Origin: Desulfuromonas sp.
GTDB lineage: Bacteria > Desulfobacterota > Desulfuromonadia > Desulfuromonadales > BM103
Length of the DNA stretch: 42,734 nt
Direction: 5' to 3'
NCBI GenBank assembly: GCA_012026975.1
Contig: VEPG01000095.1
Location: 1 to 42,734, forward strand
Shown in pieces: positions 27,379-35,978 of this stretch (the stretch's first letter is position 1; the number at the start of each line of letters is the position of its first letter). The position numbers were made by a program, and so were the translations under genes. The notes under the pieces were generated by a model. It saw only the letters and a list, made by a program, of their open reading frames with translations, did no database searches and had not been told where the DNA came from.

Positions 27379-27699
27379 ATGACTATTTCCGACCGCTACC
27401 GTGAAATCACCCGCGAGGTGCAGACGTTTGTCACCAGTCTGGGCGAGGGGGGCGAGGGGGAGGCCAATCGCCGTTTCCGCGAGGCCGGGAAGGCGGTGGT
27501 CGCGCTCGAGGAACTGCGTGATTCGGTCGGCGACATCCCGCGCATCAAGCTGGAGTCGAAGCTGACCCCGGTGTTGCTCAAGGCCCACCAGAAACTCGAT
27601 CAGGCCCGGTTGCTCTTCGAGGAAGCCGGCGAAGAGGACCGTGCCGCCAAGTCGTGGGAGCTGGAGCAGAGGATCTATCGGCTGCTCAACGATCTGTAG
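27379..27699 (+). CDS. Small helical protein of unknown function
   Basis: 106 residues from ATG 27379 (GAAAGGA about 11 bases upstream); a longer frame would run through the thi promoter region. The whole protein looks alpha-helical and highly charged, without cysteine or membrane segments: ISDRYREITREVQTFVTSL, a Gly/Glu-rich turn, then long amphipathic helices (AHQKLDQARLLFEEAGEEDR). It may form a small helical bundle. It ends three bases from the convergent glpK stop. I do not recognise the family. Confidence 0.65.
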   Translation: MTISDRYREITREVQTFVTSLGEGGEGEANRRFREAGKAVVALEELRDSVGDIPRIKLESKLTPVLLKAHQKLDQARLLFEEAGEEDRAAKSWELEQRIYRLLNDL

Positions 27700-27702
27700 C
27701 CT

Positions 27703-29181
27703 TCACGCGCGGGGCACCGCCGTGTTCCAACGTCCAAGCAACTCGTCCCGCCACGCTGTTTCCGCCTGCGGGGTAAAGCGTTTTTCCTCGCGCCAACTGT
27801 TTGCCAATTCATGCTGATCCTGCCAGAAGCCGATCGCCAGTCCGGCCAGCATCGCCGCGCCCAGCGCCGTGGTTTCCACGGTCTGCGGCCGTGAGACCGG
27901 TTTGTCGAGCAGGTCGGCCTGCAGTTGCATGAGCAGATCGTTCTGGGCGGCGCCGCCATCGACCTTGAGGACGGCCAGCGGCTCCCCTTTGTCGTCGGCC
28001 ATCGCTCGGCAGAGGTCATGGATCTGCAAAGCGATCCCTTCCAGGGTGGCGCGCGCCAGATGGGCGGCGGTGGTGCCGCGGGTGATGCCGCTGATCAGGC
28101 CGCGGGCGCCGCTGTTCCAGTGCGGGGCGCCCAGGCCGGTGAGTGCCGGGACGAAGACCACGCCGCCGCTGTCGGGAACCTGACGGGCCAGCGTCTCGAT
28201 CTCCGCGGCGGTGTGCACCAGCCCCAGCCCGTCGCGCAACCACTGTACCGCCGCGCCGGCGATGAAGGAACTCCCCTCCAGGGCGTAGCTGGTCTGTCCG
28301 TCAACCTGCCAGGCAACGGTGGTGAGCAGGCCGCTCTTGCTGGCGACGGCCCGGCTGCCGGTGTTTTCGAGGAGGAAGGCGCCGGTGCCGTAGGTGCATT
28401 TTGATTCGCCGGCGCGGAAACAGGCCTGGCCGAACAGCGCCGCCTGCTGGTCGCCGGCCATCCCCGCTACCGGTATGCCATCGGGGAGGAAATCGAGGCC
28501 GCAGGTTGTACCGTACACCGCCGAAGACGGGACGATCTCCGGCAGGAGGGCGCGGGGGACGGCGAAGGTCTCCAGCAGATCGGCGTCCCAATGGAGAGTT
28601 TGCAGATCCATCAGCAGGGTGCGCGAGGCGTTGGAGACGTCGGTGACGTGCTGTTTGCCGCCGGTCAGGCGCCAGGCGAGAAAGCTGTCGATGGTGCCGA
28701 AGGCGAGTCGGCCGTCGACAGCCCTTTGGTGCAGCCCCGGCTGTTCACGCAGCAGCCAGGTCAGCTTGGTTCCGGAGAAATAGGGGTCGAGGACCAACCC
28801 GGTTTTGGCCCGTATCGCAGGCTCCAGCCCGGCGGTTTTGAATTCATCGCAAATATCGGCGCTGCGCCGGCACTGCCAGACGATGGCGTTGGCTGCGGAA
28901 CGGCTGTTGGCCCGCTCCCACAGCACGGTGGGCTCGCGCTGGTTGGTGAGGCCGATGGCGGCAATCTGTCCGGTGGCGGTGCCGGTGGTCTCGAGCAGTT
29001 GACGCACGGTGCGGCGCACCGAGTGCCAGATTTCTTCCGGGTCGTGCTCGACCCAGCCGGGGCGGGGATAATGCTGGGGGAAGTCGACGGTCTGCTTGCC
29101 GTGCACGGCAAGATCATGGCCGACCAGCAGGGCGGTGGTGCCGGTGGTCCCCTGGTCGATGGCGAGGATGAACTCTTGCAT
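27703..29181 (-). CDS. glpK: Glycerol kinase
   Basis: 492 residues. ATG 29181 is preceded by GGGAGG; an upstream in-frame start at 29280 would overlap the divergent gene's promoter. FGGY kinase motifs: AIDQGTTGTTALL (phosphate-1), TNQREPTVLWER, GTIDSFLAWRLTGG, and the adenosine motif with LKVDGGAAQNDLLMQLQAD. It phosphorylates glycerol to glycerol-3-phosphate. No glpF or glpD lies beside it here, and the divergent neighbour is unrelated. Confidence 0.95.
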   Translation of the reverse strand: MQEFILAIDQGTTGTTALLVGHDLAVHGKQTVDFPQHYPRPGWVEHDPEEIWHSVRRTVRQLLETTGTATGQIAAIGLTNQREPTVLWERANSRSAANAIVWQCRRSADICDEFKTAGLEPAIRAKTGLVLDPYFSGTKLTWLLREQPGLHQRAVDGRLAFGTIDSFLAWRLTGGKQHVTDVSNASRTLLMDLQTLHWDADLLETFAVPRALLPEIVPSSAVYGTTCGLDFLPDGIPVAGMAGDQQAALFGQACFRAGESKCTYGTGAFLLENTGSRAVASKSGLLTTVAWQVDGQTSYALEGSSFIAGAAVQWLRDGLGLVHTAAEIETLARQVPDSGGVVFVPALTGLGAPHWNSGARGLISGITRGTTAAHLARATLEGIALQIHDLCRAMADDKGEPLAVLKVDGGAAQNDLLMQLQADLLDKPVSRPQTVETTALGAAMLAGLAIGFWQDQHELANSWREEKRFTPQAETAWRDELLGRWNTAVPRA

Positions 29182-29233
29182 GGCAGCCTCCCGTGAAATC
29201 TCAGTATCGACGAGGTAATCGCTGTCGTCAAGG

Positions 29234-29249
29234 TGGCATGATTGTTGCT
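29234..29249 (+). promoter_or_regulatory. Sigma-54 (-24/-12) promoter upstream of the pseudo-AAA operon
   Basis: TGGCATGATTGTTGCT: GG at 29235-29236, exactly ten bases, then GC at 29247-29248, within TGGCA and TTGCT boxes close to the consensus TGGCAC-N5-TTGCA. Transcription would start near 29260, 40 bases before the ATG at 29301. No enhancer site was identified. Confidence 0.65.
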
Positions 29250-29300
29250 GATTTTTCTGGAGCTTGCGCCGAGATTCCAATCCCGTGAAATGGAGTGGTC

Positions 29301-30182
29301 ATGCATAGACGTCTGAAGAACCTCTTCTACGAAGTCCGCGACCCGGCCCTTGGTTGGGACGACATCGGCGGCTATGCCGATGTCAAGGAGACCCTCAAGG
29401 AGATGGTCTGCCTGCCGCTGAAGAAGCCGGAGATGATCAGCCATCACGGCCTGGGGCTGCCGGCCGGGGTGATGCTGTGGGGGCCGCTGGGCACCGGCAT
29501 CACCATGCTGGCCGAGGCGTGCGCCAGGGAGGCGGGAGTGAGCTTCGTCTACGTCTCCGGGCAGGAGATGCTCGGCAAGGGGGAGGAGTTGGTCGAGGCG
29601 TTCGACTGCGCGATTCACGAGGCGCCGTGCGTGCTCTTCATCTCCGACTGCGAGTGGCTCTGCCCGCGCGCCGGCTGCGATTACGAATGGAGCCCGGGGA
29701 ACCGTCGGGCGGTGCCGCCGACCTTTGCGTCCAAAGAGCTCTCCACTCTGTTCATCGAGCAGGTCGACCGGATCAACCAGGTCAAGGGGGTGGCGCTGCT
29801 CGGTTCGTGCTACCGGATCGATACCGTCGATCAGGCGTTGATCAAGGAGAAGAAGCGCTTTAATCGCAAGGTGTTTGTCCATCCGCCGACCGCCGTCGAT
29901 CGGCGCGGGATGCTCGATATCTACATGGATAAGATGCCGAACCTGGCTCCGGGGATCGATCGTGACGAGCTGGCGCGGCTGGCCGAGGGGTACGTGGGCT
30001 GGGACATCGAGAGCCTGTGCAAGCGGGCGACGGTCAACGCCATCAAGACTGATGCGGAGATCGTTACCGCCGAACATTTCCGCCGGGCGCTCAAGGAGGT
30101 GCGGCAGTTCCTCACCCCGGACATGGTGGCCAAGTATCACGAGATTCGCGATACCGACTGTCCACATCATTATGAGTTTTAG
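29301..30182 (+). CDS. AAA+ family protein with degenerate ATPase motifs (probable pseudo-ATPase)
   Basis: 293 residues from ATG 29301 (TGGAG five bases upstream). Alignment by eye to CDC48/FtsH-type AAA domains holds along its length (WDDIGGYADVKETLKEMVCLPLKKPEM at the start). Key residues differ. Walker A reads GPLGTGIT with Ile67 for the Lys; Walker B is VLFISDCE with Ser115 for the Asp; sensor-1 Asn is replaced by Tyr171. The arginine-finger region KKRFNRK (R186, R189) and GYVGWDIESL (sensor 2) remain. ATP hydrolysis is therefore unlikely; a scaffold or regulator role is inferred. It is the first gene behind the sigma-54 element. Confidence 0.8.
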   Translation: MHRRLKNLFYEVRDPALGWDDIGGYADVKETLKEMVCLPLKKPEMISHHGLGLPAGVMLWGPLGTGITMLAEACAREAGVSFVYVSGQEMLGKGEELVEAFDCAIHEAPCVLFISDCEWLCPRAGCDYEWSPGNRRAVPPTFASKELSTLFIEQVDRINQVKGVALLGSCYRIDTVDQALIKEKKRFNRKVFVHPPTAVDRRGMLDIYMDKMPNLAPGIDRDELARLAEGYVGWDIESLCKRATVNAIKTDAEIVTAEHFRRALKEVRQFLTPDMVAKYHEIRDTDCPHHYEF

Positions 30183-30199
30183 ATGGACCTTGCCGGGGT

Positions 30200-30292
30200 G
30201 GCCGGATGCGGCAGCCCTTCCTTGGGCGGCCAGAAACTTGCTGCGCTTCAGACAATCTGTCCGCGCCTGCGGAAAGCCTGCCGCATCCGGCC
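30200..30292. repeat. AAACTYGCTGCGCT repeat family, copy 2
   Basis: Perfect 15-bp arms GGCCGGATGCGGCAG (30200-30214) and CTGCCGCATCCGGCC (30278-30292) enclose the core AAACTTGCTGCGCTTCAGAC starting at 30234. It lies in the 133-base gap between the pseudo-AAA gene and the FmdE-like gene. Confidence 0.85.
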
Positions 30293-30315
30293 TGATGGCG
30301 GAAACTGTTTGAGCA

Positions 30316-30747
30316 ATGACGGATTCTCTCGATCTATTTCTTCGCATTCGCGCCCGCCACGGCCACTACTGCCCGATGAGCACCCTCGGCGGGCGACTGG
30401 GGATGGCGGCGCTGTCGGCGCTGGGTGATGCCGACGAAGAGTTGACGGCCAGCTATCACATCGACACCTGCGCCGCCGACGGCATTGCCGTGGCGACCGG
30501 CTGTCTCCAGGAGGACGGGCGGCTGGCCGTGAGCAACAACGGTTGCCATCGGCTCGAACTGCGCTGCGGCGACGGTTGCGGGGTGGCGGCCGAACTGACG
30601 GCGACGGCGCTGGAGCGGGCGGCGGTCTGCCGTCGGCAGCTGGATGAAGGCGCCGATCCGGACGTGGTGCTGGCTGCGTTGCGCACCGCTCCGGTTGCCG
30701 AGTTAATGACACTGACGGCGTTGACGGACGAGGGGCGCGATGCCTGA
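30316..30747 (+). CDS. FmdE-like protein
   Basis: 143 residues from ATG 30316; the ribosome-binding site is weak. FmdE-family (formylmethanofuran dehydrogenase subunit E-like) signatures: RHGHYCPMSTLGGRLG near the N-terminus, HIDTCAADGIAVATGC in the middle, and further cysteines (NNGCHRLELRCGDGCG). These His/Cys residues suit metal binding. The usual C-terminal zinc finger of longer FmdE proteins is absent. It overlaps the permease gene by eight bases, so the two probably work together, perhaps in metal or cofactor handling (inference). Confidence 0.78.
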   Translation: MTDSLDLFLRIRARHGHYCPMSTLGGRLGMAALSALGDADEELTASYHIDTCAADGIAVATGCLQEDGRLAVSNNGCHRLELRCGDGCGVAAELTATALERAAVCRRQLDEGADPDVVLAALRTAPVAELMTLTALTDEGRDA

Positions 30748-31696
30748 GTCGCTGTTTATCCGCATGCTGCAGGTTGTCTGGACGGAAATCGCCAAGATGT
30801 GGTGGTTCTTCCTGCTGGCCTGCCTGCTGGTCGGTATCATCAAGGGGTACAAACTCGACCTGAAGATCCGCGACGCCTTGCGCCGTTCCGGGGCCTGGGG
30901 GGTGGTGCTGGCGGTCGGTATCGGGCTGGTCTCGCCGCTGTGCGCCTGCGGCATCCTGCCGGTGGCGATCTCCCTCGCCATGGTCGAAACCCCCTTGGCG
31001 CCGCTGATCGCCCTGCTGGTCGCTTCGCCGGTGATGGGGCCGGACGCGTTTGTCCTGACCTGGCGCGGACTGGGGAGCGAGTGGGCGTGGCTCAAGCTCG
31101 GCGGGGCGACGATCCTCGGCCTGAGCGCCGGCTTCGTCACCCTGCTGCTGGAAAGGCAGGGCTATCTGGCCGGCAATCAGGTGCGCCTCAAGCCGATCCA
31201 TAACCCCGACGGCACCCTGGCCCCGGCGCGCATGATCGGGGCGGCGGCCGGCATCCGCGTCAAAAGCATGGTCATTGTGCCGCGCGACAGCCGGCTGCGC
31301 TTCATCCTCGACCGCACCCTCGATGCCGCCTGGTTCACCGGCAGGTTCCTGCTGCTGGCCATTATCCTTGAAGCGATCATTGTCACCGTGGTGCCGACCT
31401 CCTGGATTCTCAGCCTGGTCGGGGCCAACAATCTCAGCTCGGTGGTGGTCGCCGCCCTGGTCGGCCTGCCGATGCCGGTCAACCAGATCCCGCTGATCCC
31501 GATCCTCGCCGGGCTGCTGCAGCGCGGCATGGATCCCGGCGCGGCCCTGACTCTGTTGCTGGCCGGGCCAGTGAGCAGCATTCCGGCGGCGGCGGCGCTC
31601 TACGGCCTGTTCCGGCCGCGGGTGGTGATCGTCTTTTTGACCGTCAGCCTCGGCGTGTCGATTCTGCTCGGCTGGCTTTATCAGCTGTTGACGTGA
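30740..31696 (+). CDS. ArsP/DUF318 (YraQ-like) permease
   Basis: 318 residues with about eight membrane helices in two halves. The signature SPLCACGILPVAISLAM (about residues 70-86) corresponds to the SPxCxC segment of the ArsP/DUF318 permease family, with a matching second-half GLPMPVNQIPLIPILAGLL. Members such as ArsP export methylated arsenicals; many others have unknown substrates. It is coupled to the FmdE-like gene upstream and overlaps the next gene by one base. Substrate unknown. Confidence 0.82.
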   Translation: MPESLFIRMLQVVWTEIAKMWWFFLLACLLVGIIKGYKLDLKIRDALRRSGAWGVVLAVGIGLVSPLCACGILPVAISLAMVETPLAPLIALLVASPVMGPDAFVLTWRGLGSEWAWLKLGGATILGLSAGFVTLLLERQGYLAGNQVRLKPIHNPDGTLAPARMIGAAAGIRVKSMVIVPRDSRLRFILDRTLDAAWFTGRFLLLAIILEAIIVTVVPTSWILSLVGANNLSSVVVAALVGLPMPVNQIPLIPILAGLLQRGMDPGAALTLLLAGPVSSIPAAAALYGLFRPRVVIVFLTVSLGVSILLGWLYQLLT

Positions 31697-33546
31697 TGAA
31701 CTTTCGCCCCCCGATCCTCTGCCTGCTGACGGCAATCTGCCTTTTGACTGGCTGCGCCTGGTATTCCGCGCCATCATCCGCCGGGCAGCGCTACCAGGGC
31801 GAACTGCTGACCGTCGATACGGTCTGGTCGGGCCACGTGCTGATCGACGGCTCGGTAAAGGTGGCGAAAAACGCCACGCTGACCATCCTTCCCGGCACCG
31901 AGGTCGCCTTCGTGCGTCGCGATGCCGATGGCGACGGGCTCGGCGACGGCACCTTGATCGTCGAAGGGCGCTTCATCGCTGTCGGCACCCGCGAAGCGCC
32001 GATTGTCTTCCACAGTGCCGCCATCGAGCCGCAACCCGGCGACTGGTTGGAAGTGCGCGTCGATTTCTCCCGCGAGGTGCAGCTGCGCTACTGCGAGATC
32101 CGTGATTCCGCCTATACCCTGCATGCCCACTTTACCCGTGGGGTGATCGAGGACTGCACCATCCGCGGCAACTTCGACGGTTGTCGGCTCGGCCAGGCGA
32201 CCTTCACCTTCCGCCACAACCTGATCGAGCACAATCGCGGCAAGGGGATCAACTTCCGCAACTCACAGGTGACGATCGAGCGGAACATCATCCGTCACAA
32301 TGACTCGGGGATCTTCCTCTTCGAGAACGATCGTCCGATCGACGTCCGCGACAACAATATCTACGGCAACATCGACAACTTCCGTCTCGGCGACTTTTAC
32401 ACCGGCGACGTGGCCCTGGGGAGCAACTGGTGGGGGACGGCCGATCCGGCCGCCGCCAACGCATCGATCTTCGACCGCAAGCGCGACCCCGGTATCGGCC
32501 GGGTGACGATCGAATCGGCTTCGGCCTGGATTGCCGGCGCCGGGCCGCGTGATGCCGTGGCGCTGCAGCCGGACTGGACGCTGGCAACCGGCGGCTACCT
32601 CGACGCCGACCCGGTGGCCGCTGCCGATACCCTCTACCTGGCCGGGTGGGACGGTCACCTGCGCGCCGTGGCCCCGGACGGATCACAGCGCTGGGAGCGT
32701 GATCTCGGCGAGACCCTCGATGCCGCGCCGGCCATTGCCGGCGAAGCGGTTGTCGTCCAGGGGTGGGACCGCACCGTGTACGCCCTCGATCGGGCTACGG
32801 GCGCCGAGCGCTGGCGCTTCACCTACCCGCCGTCTCTGGCCGACGACCACCGCCAGGGGGGGCTGCTGGCGGTCGGCGACCTGGTCCTGGTGCCGGCCTG
32901 GAACGGCACCCTCTGCGCCCTTGATGCCGCGACCGGCGCTTTGCGCTGGCAGGTGGATGCCGGTTTGCCGCTGCGCGCCCGCCCGGTTTTCGATGGCAGT
33001 CGTCTCTACCAGACGTCCGGCAGCGGTGTCCTGACGGCAACGACGCCAAGCGGGGATCTTCTCTGGCGGCAAACCTTTCCCGAGCCCTTGATCAGCGCAC
33101 CGACCGTATTCCCCGACGGTGTCGTCGTACTGACCCGCGCCGGGCTGCTGGTGGCCGTCGATCAACAGGGAACGGAGTTGTGGCGGCGCGACTTGCAGGA
33201 GCGTTGCTACTACGCTGCGCCGGTTTTTGCCGACGGCGCCCTGTTTGTGCCGACGGCGGCTGGTGCCTTGTGGAAGCTCGATGCTGCCAGCGGAGCCGTC
33301 GTCTGGCGTGTCGCGACTGCCGGACCGGTTTATGCCACGCCGCTAATGGCCGATGGGCGGGTCTACGTGGGCGACAACGGCGGCACCCTGCAGGTCTTCG
33401 GAGCCGACAGCGCGGCACTGCTTGCCACGTACCGGGCCGGCGACGCCATCCAGTCGCGGCCGCTGCTCTGGCAGGGGCGGCTGCTGTTCGGCAGCCGGGA
33501 CGGGAAACTGCATGCGCTGACCGTGGCCGACGGAGTCGCGCCATGA
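31696..33546 (+). CDS. Lipoprotein: parallel beta-helix fused to a PQQ-like beta-propeller
   Basis: 616 residues. ATG 31696 shares a base with the previous stop. A type II signal peptide ends at the lipobox LLTGC (Cys about 20). Residues about 40-280 form a right-handed beta-helix (repeats such as IEDCTIRGN, FRHNLIEHNRG, IERNIIRHNDSG), closing with SNWWG. A calcium-type loop DADGDGLGDG lies at its start. Residues about 295-616 are PQQ-like/BamB-like propeller blades (GWDGHLRAVAPDGSQRWERD; LYALD-type repeats). It probably sits in the outer membrane, facing periplasm or exterior. The N-terminal half is a paralogue of the protein at 42129. Confidence 0.82.
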   Translation: MNFRPPILCLLTAICLLTGCAWYSAPSSAGQRYQGELLTVDTVWSGHVLIDGSVKVAKNATLTILPGTEVAFVRRDADGDGLGDGTLIVEGRFIAVGTREAPIVFHSAAIEPQPGDWLEVRVDFSREVQLRYCEIRDSAYTLHAHFTRGVIEDCTIRGNFDGCRLGQATFTFRHNLIEHNRGKGINFRNSQVTIERNIIRHNDSGIFLFENDRPIDVRDNNIYGNIDNFRLGDFYTGDVALGSNWWGTADPAAANASIFDRKRDPGIGRVTIESASAWIAGAGPRDAVALQPDWTLATGGYLDADPVAAADTLYLAGWDGHLRAVAPDGSQRWERDLGETLDAAPAIAGEAVVVQGWDRTVYALDRATGAERWRFTYPPSLADDHRQGGLLAVGDLVLVPAWNGTLCALDAATGALRWQVDAGLPLRARPVFDGSRLYQTSGSGVLTATTPSGDLLWRQTFPEPLISAPTVFPDGVVVLTRAGLLVAVDQQGTELWRRDLQERCYYAAPVFADGALFVPTAAGALWKLDAASGAVVWRVATAGPVYATPLMADGRVYVGDNGGTLQVFGADSAALLATYRAGDAIQSRPLLWQGRLLFGSRDGKLHALTVADGVAP

Positions 33547-35978
33547 CCGGCAGGGTACTGGCTCCCGGTGAAATGCGCCGGCTGGGCGGCGGGATCTTCC
33601 TGCTCTGTCTGGCCACGCTGATGTACGAGCTGATCCTGACCCGGATCTTCTCGGTGCTGATGTGGTATCACTTCGCCTCGATGGCCATCTCCCTGGCGCT
33701 GTTCGGCATGGGGGCGGCGGCTTTGGCGGTGCAGCTGCGTCCGCAGTGGTTTGCCGGCGAGGTCCGTTTCATCGCCGCGCGCTGGGCGGTGCTGACCGGC
33801 CTCACCGTGACGTTGTTTTTCGGCGTGTTCGTCCTCTTTCGCCTGCAGCCGCACATCGGCTTCAAGGTGCTGGCTTTCTTCCACCAGCCGTTCTTCCAGC
33901 CGTTCCAGCAGGGGTTTCAGGATCCCGGCGTGCCGGCCGGGCTGCTGCTGACCCTGACCGCGCTCTATCTGGTGACCGCCCTGCCGTTCTTCTGCGCCGG
34001 GGTCACGCTGAGTCTGCTCTTCTCCCGCTACCACCAGGATTTTTCCCGTCTCTATTTCTGGGATCTGGCCGGCGCCGGGGCGGGCTGCCTGCTGATCATC
34101 CTGCTCCTCAAGCTGCTCGGCGGTATCACCGCGATCCTGATCATTGCCGCGGTGGCGGTCGCGGCCGGACTGGCCCTGCTGCCGGGCGATGTCGCCCGCA
34201 TCCACCGGTTTGGCGCCCTGGCGTTTTTGGGCGGTCTGCTGGCGGTCGCAACGGTCCATCATCTGACCGGATTCGCGGAGATTCGCTTCGTGCGCGGGCG
34301 TTACGAGCCGAACCTGCTGTGGAGCGGCTGGAACTCCTTCTCGCGGGTGGCGGTCTACCCGGCCGAGGGGCAGAATCTCGATCAGGCGTGGGGGTTGTCG
34401 CGCAGTTATCGTGGGCCGGTTCCCGAGCAGCTCGGCATGGTGGTCGACGACACCGGCTACACCACCATGTACCGCTGGGACCGCAAGGGCGACCTCGATT
34501 TCTTCCGCAGCAACGTCATCGGCCTGGCCTATCGCCTGAAAACGCGGGCCGACGCGCTGGTCATCGGTCCCGGCGGCGGCAAGGACGTGCTGACCGCACT
34601 CTCCCTCGACGCCCGGCACGTCACCGCCGTCGAGGTCAACCCGCTGATCGTGGGGGCGGTCAACGACCGTTTCGGCGATTTCACCGGCCAGCTCTACCGG
34701 CATCCGCAGGTGACTGCGGTGGTCGACGAGGGGCGCAGCTTCGTGCGCCGCGACCGGGGGCGCTACGACGTGATCCAGGCCTCGGCGGTCTTCGGCCGGC
34801 AGGCGCCGGCCGCCGGCGCCTTCACCCTCTCCGAGGACCATCTCTATACCCGCGAGGCCTTCGGCGAGTACTGGGATCACCTCAAGGATGACGGGATTCT
34901 GACCATTTCGCGCTTCATCTTCGAGCGCGAGACGCTGCGCCTGGTCTCCCTCGGCCTGGCGCTATTGCAGGAGCGCGGGGTCGCCGATCCGGCCGCGCAT
35001 ATCGCGGTGATCCGTGAGCGCGGCATGGCCAACTTCCTGCTCAAGCGCACCCCGTTCACCGCCGCCGAGTTGACGCAGCTGCGCGCCCTGGTGCGCGATC
35101 TCGAGTTCCAGGTGGTCTTTCTCCCTGATCAGCGCGAGGGGGACGGGGTCTTCCAGAAGCTGATCGCCGCAAACGGGAGCGCGGCTTTTTACGCTGACTT
35201 CCCCTTCGACATCACCCCGGTGGACGATGATCGGCCGTTCTTCTACTACATGCTCAAACCATTCGATTTCATAAGTCTTTTCAGCTTTCCCGAGCAGGCA
35301 AAATTCGAGGACCGGGCGATTTTGACCCTGCGCAACCTGCTGGTGGTGGTCGGCGGCTGCGTGACCCTGTTCCTGCTCCTGCCGCTGCTCCTCTGGCAGC
35401 GCCGCGACCTGCGTTCCCGGGGCTCCGGCTGGCGGCTCGGCTACTTCACCTGCCTCGGCCTCGGCTTCATGTTCGTCGAGATCGGTCTGCTGCGGCGCTT
35501 CAGCATCTTCCTCGGCCCGCCGATCTACGCCCTGGCGGTGATCCTCTGCGCCCTGCTGGTCAGTTCCGGCTGCGGTGCGCTGCTCAGCGGCCGCCTGCCG
35601 GAACACCGCCTGCGCCGGGGGTTGCCGGCGGTGCTGTTGGCACTCGTCTTGCTCAGTCTCTGGTATGGGTTCGGGCTGCCGGAGCTATTGGAGCGCTGGC
35701 TCGGCCTGCCCCTGCCGGTGCGCTGCCTGGTCGCCGGCGTGCTGCTGGCGCCGCTGGGACTGCTGATGGGGATGCCGCTGCCGCTGGGGATGCGTCTTTT
35801 CCACCGCGACGGCAGCGCGGTGCCGTGGAGCTGGGGGGTGAACAGCGCCACCAGCGTTCTCGGTGCCATCCTTGCCGTCGCCGTGGCGATGAACGCCGGC
35901 TTCACCGCCACCCTGCTGACCGGCACGTTTCTCTACCTGCTGGCGTTGCTGCCGGTGACGGCTTACAAGGTGGAATGA
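33543..35978 (+). CDS. Large membrane protein with a spermidine-synthase-like domain
   Basis: 811 residues. ATG 33543 overlaps the previous stop; the same frame is open much further upstream, but only as a shadow of the propeller gene. About six N-terminal helices (15-245), a soluble Rossmann domain (about 260-590) and about six C-terminal helices (600-805). The soluble part has GPGGGKDVLTAL (from 342), TAVEVNP, and HLYTREAFGEYW, as in spermidine/spermine synthases. Where aminopropyltransferases carry the catalytic D-S-[ST]-D-P, this one reads QASAVFGRQ (about 412-420), so polyamine synthesis is unlikely. Probably a SAM-binding or repurposed fold. Role unknown. Confidence 0.78.
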   Translation: MTGRVLAPGEMRRLGGGIFLLCLATLMYELILTRIFSVLMWYHFASMAISLALFGMGAAALAVQLRPQWFAGEVRFIAARWAVLTGLTVTLFFGVFVLFRLQPHIGFKVLAFFHQPFFQPFQQGFQDPGVPAGLLLTLTALYLVTALPFFCAGVTLSLLFSRYHQDFSRLYFWDLAGAGAGCLLIILLLKLLGGITAILIIAAVAVAAGLALLPGDVARIHRFGALAFLGGLLAVATVHHLTGFAEIRFVRGRYEPNLLWSGWNSFSRVAVYPAEGQNLDQAWGLSRSYRGPVPEQLGMVVDDTGYTTMYRWDRKGDLDFFRSNVIGLAYRLKTRADALVIGPGGGKDVLTALSLDARHVTAVEVNPLIVGAVNDRFGDFTGQLYRHPQVTAVVDEGRSFVRRDRGRYDVIQASAVFGRQAPAAGAFTLSEDHLYTREAFGEYWDHLKDDGILTISRFIFERETLRLVSLGLALLQERGVADPAAHIAVIRERGMANFLLKRTPFTAAELTQLRALVRDLEFQVVFLPDQREGDGVFQKLIAANGSAAFYADFPFDITPVDDDRPFFYYMLKPFDFISLFSFPEQAKFEDRAILTLRNLLVVVGGCVTLFLLLPLLLWQRRDLRSRGSGWRLGYFTCLGLGFMFVEIGLLRRFSIFLGPPIYALAVILCALLVSSGCGALLSGRLPEHRLRRGLPAVLLALVLLSLWYGFGLPELLERWLGLPLPVRCLVAGVLLAPLGLLMGMPLPLGMRLFHRDGSAVPWSWGVNSATSVLGAILAVAVAMNAGFTATLLTGTFLYLLALLPVTAYKVE

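Noticed and set aside
33180-33542. In-frame extension of the membrane SpeE-like gene far upstream
   Set aside because: It is a high-GC shadow frame inside the propeller gene; ATG 33543 overlaps the preceding stop and begins a sensible N-terminal helix region.
35825-35977. Longer start for the Ig-like lipoprotein
   Set aside because: It would overlap the SpeE-like gene by about 150 bases and place the lipobox near residue 90; 35978 gives a normal signal peptide.
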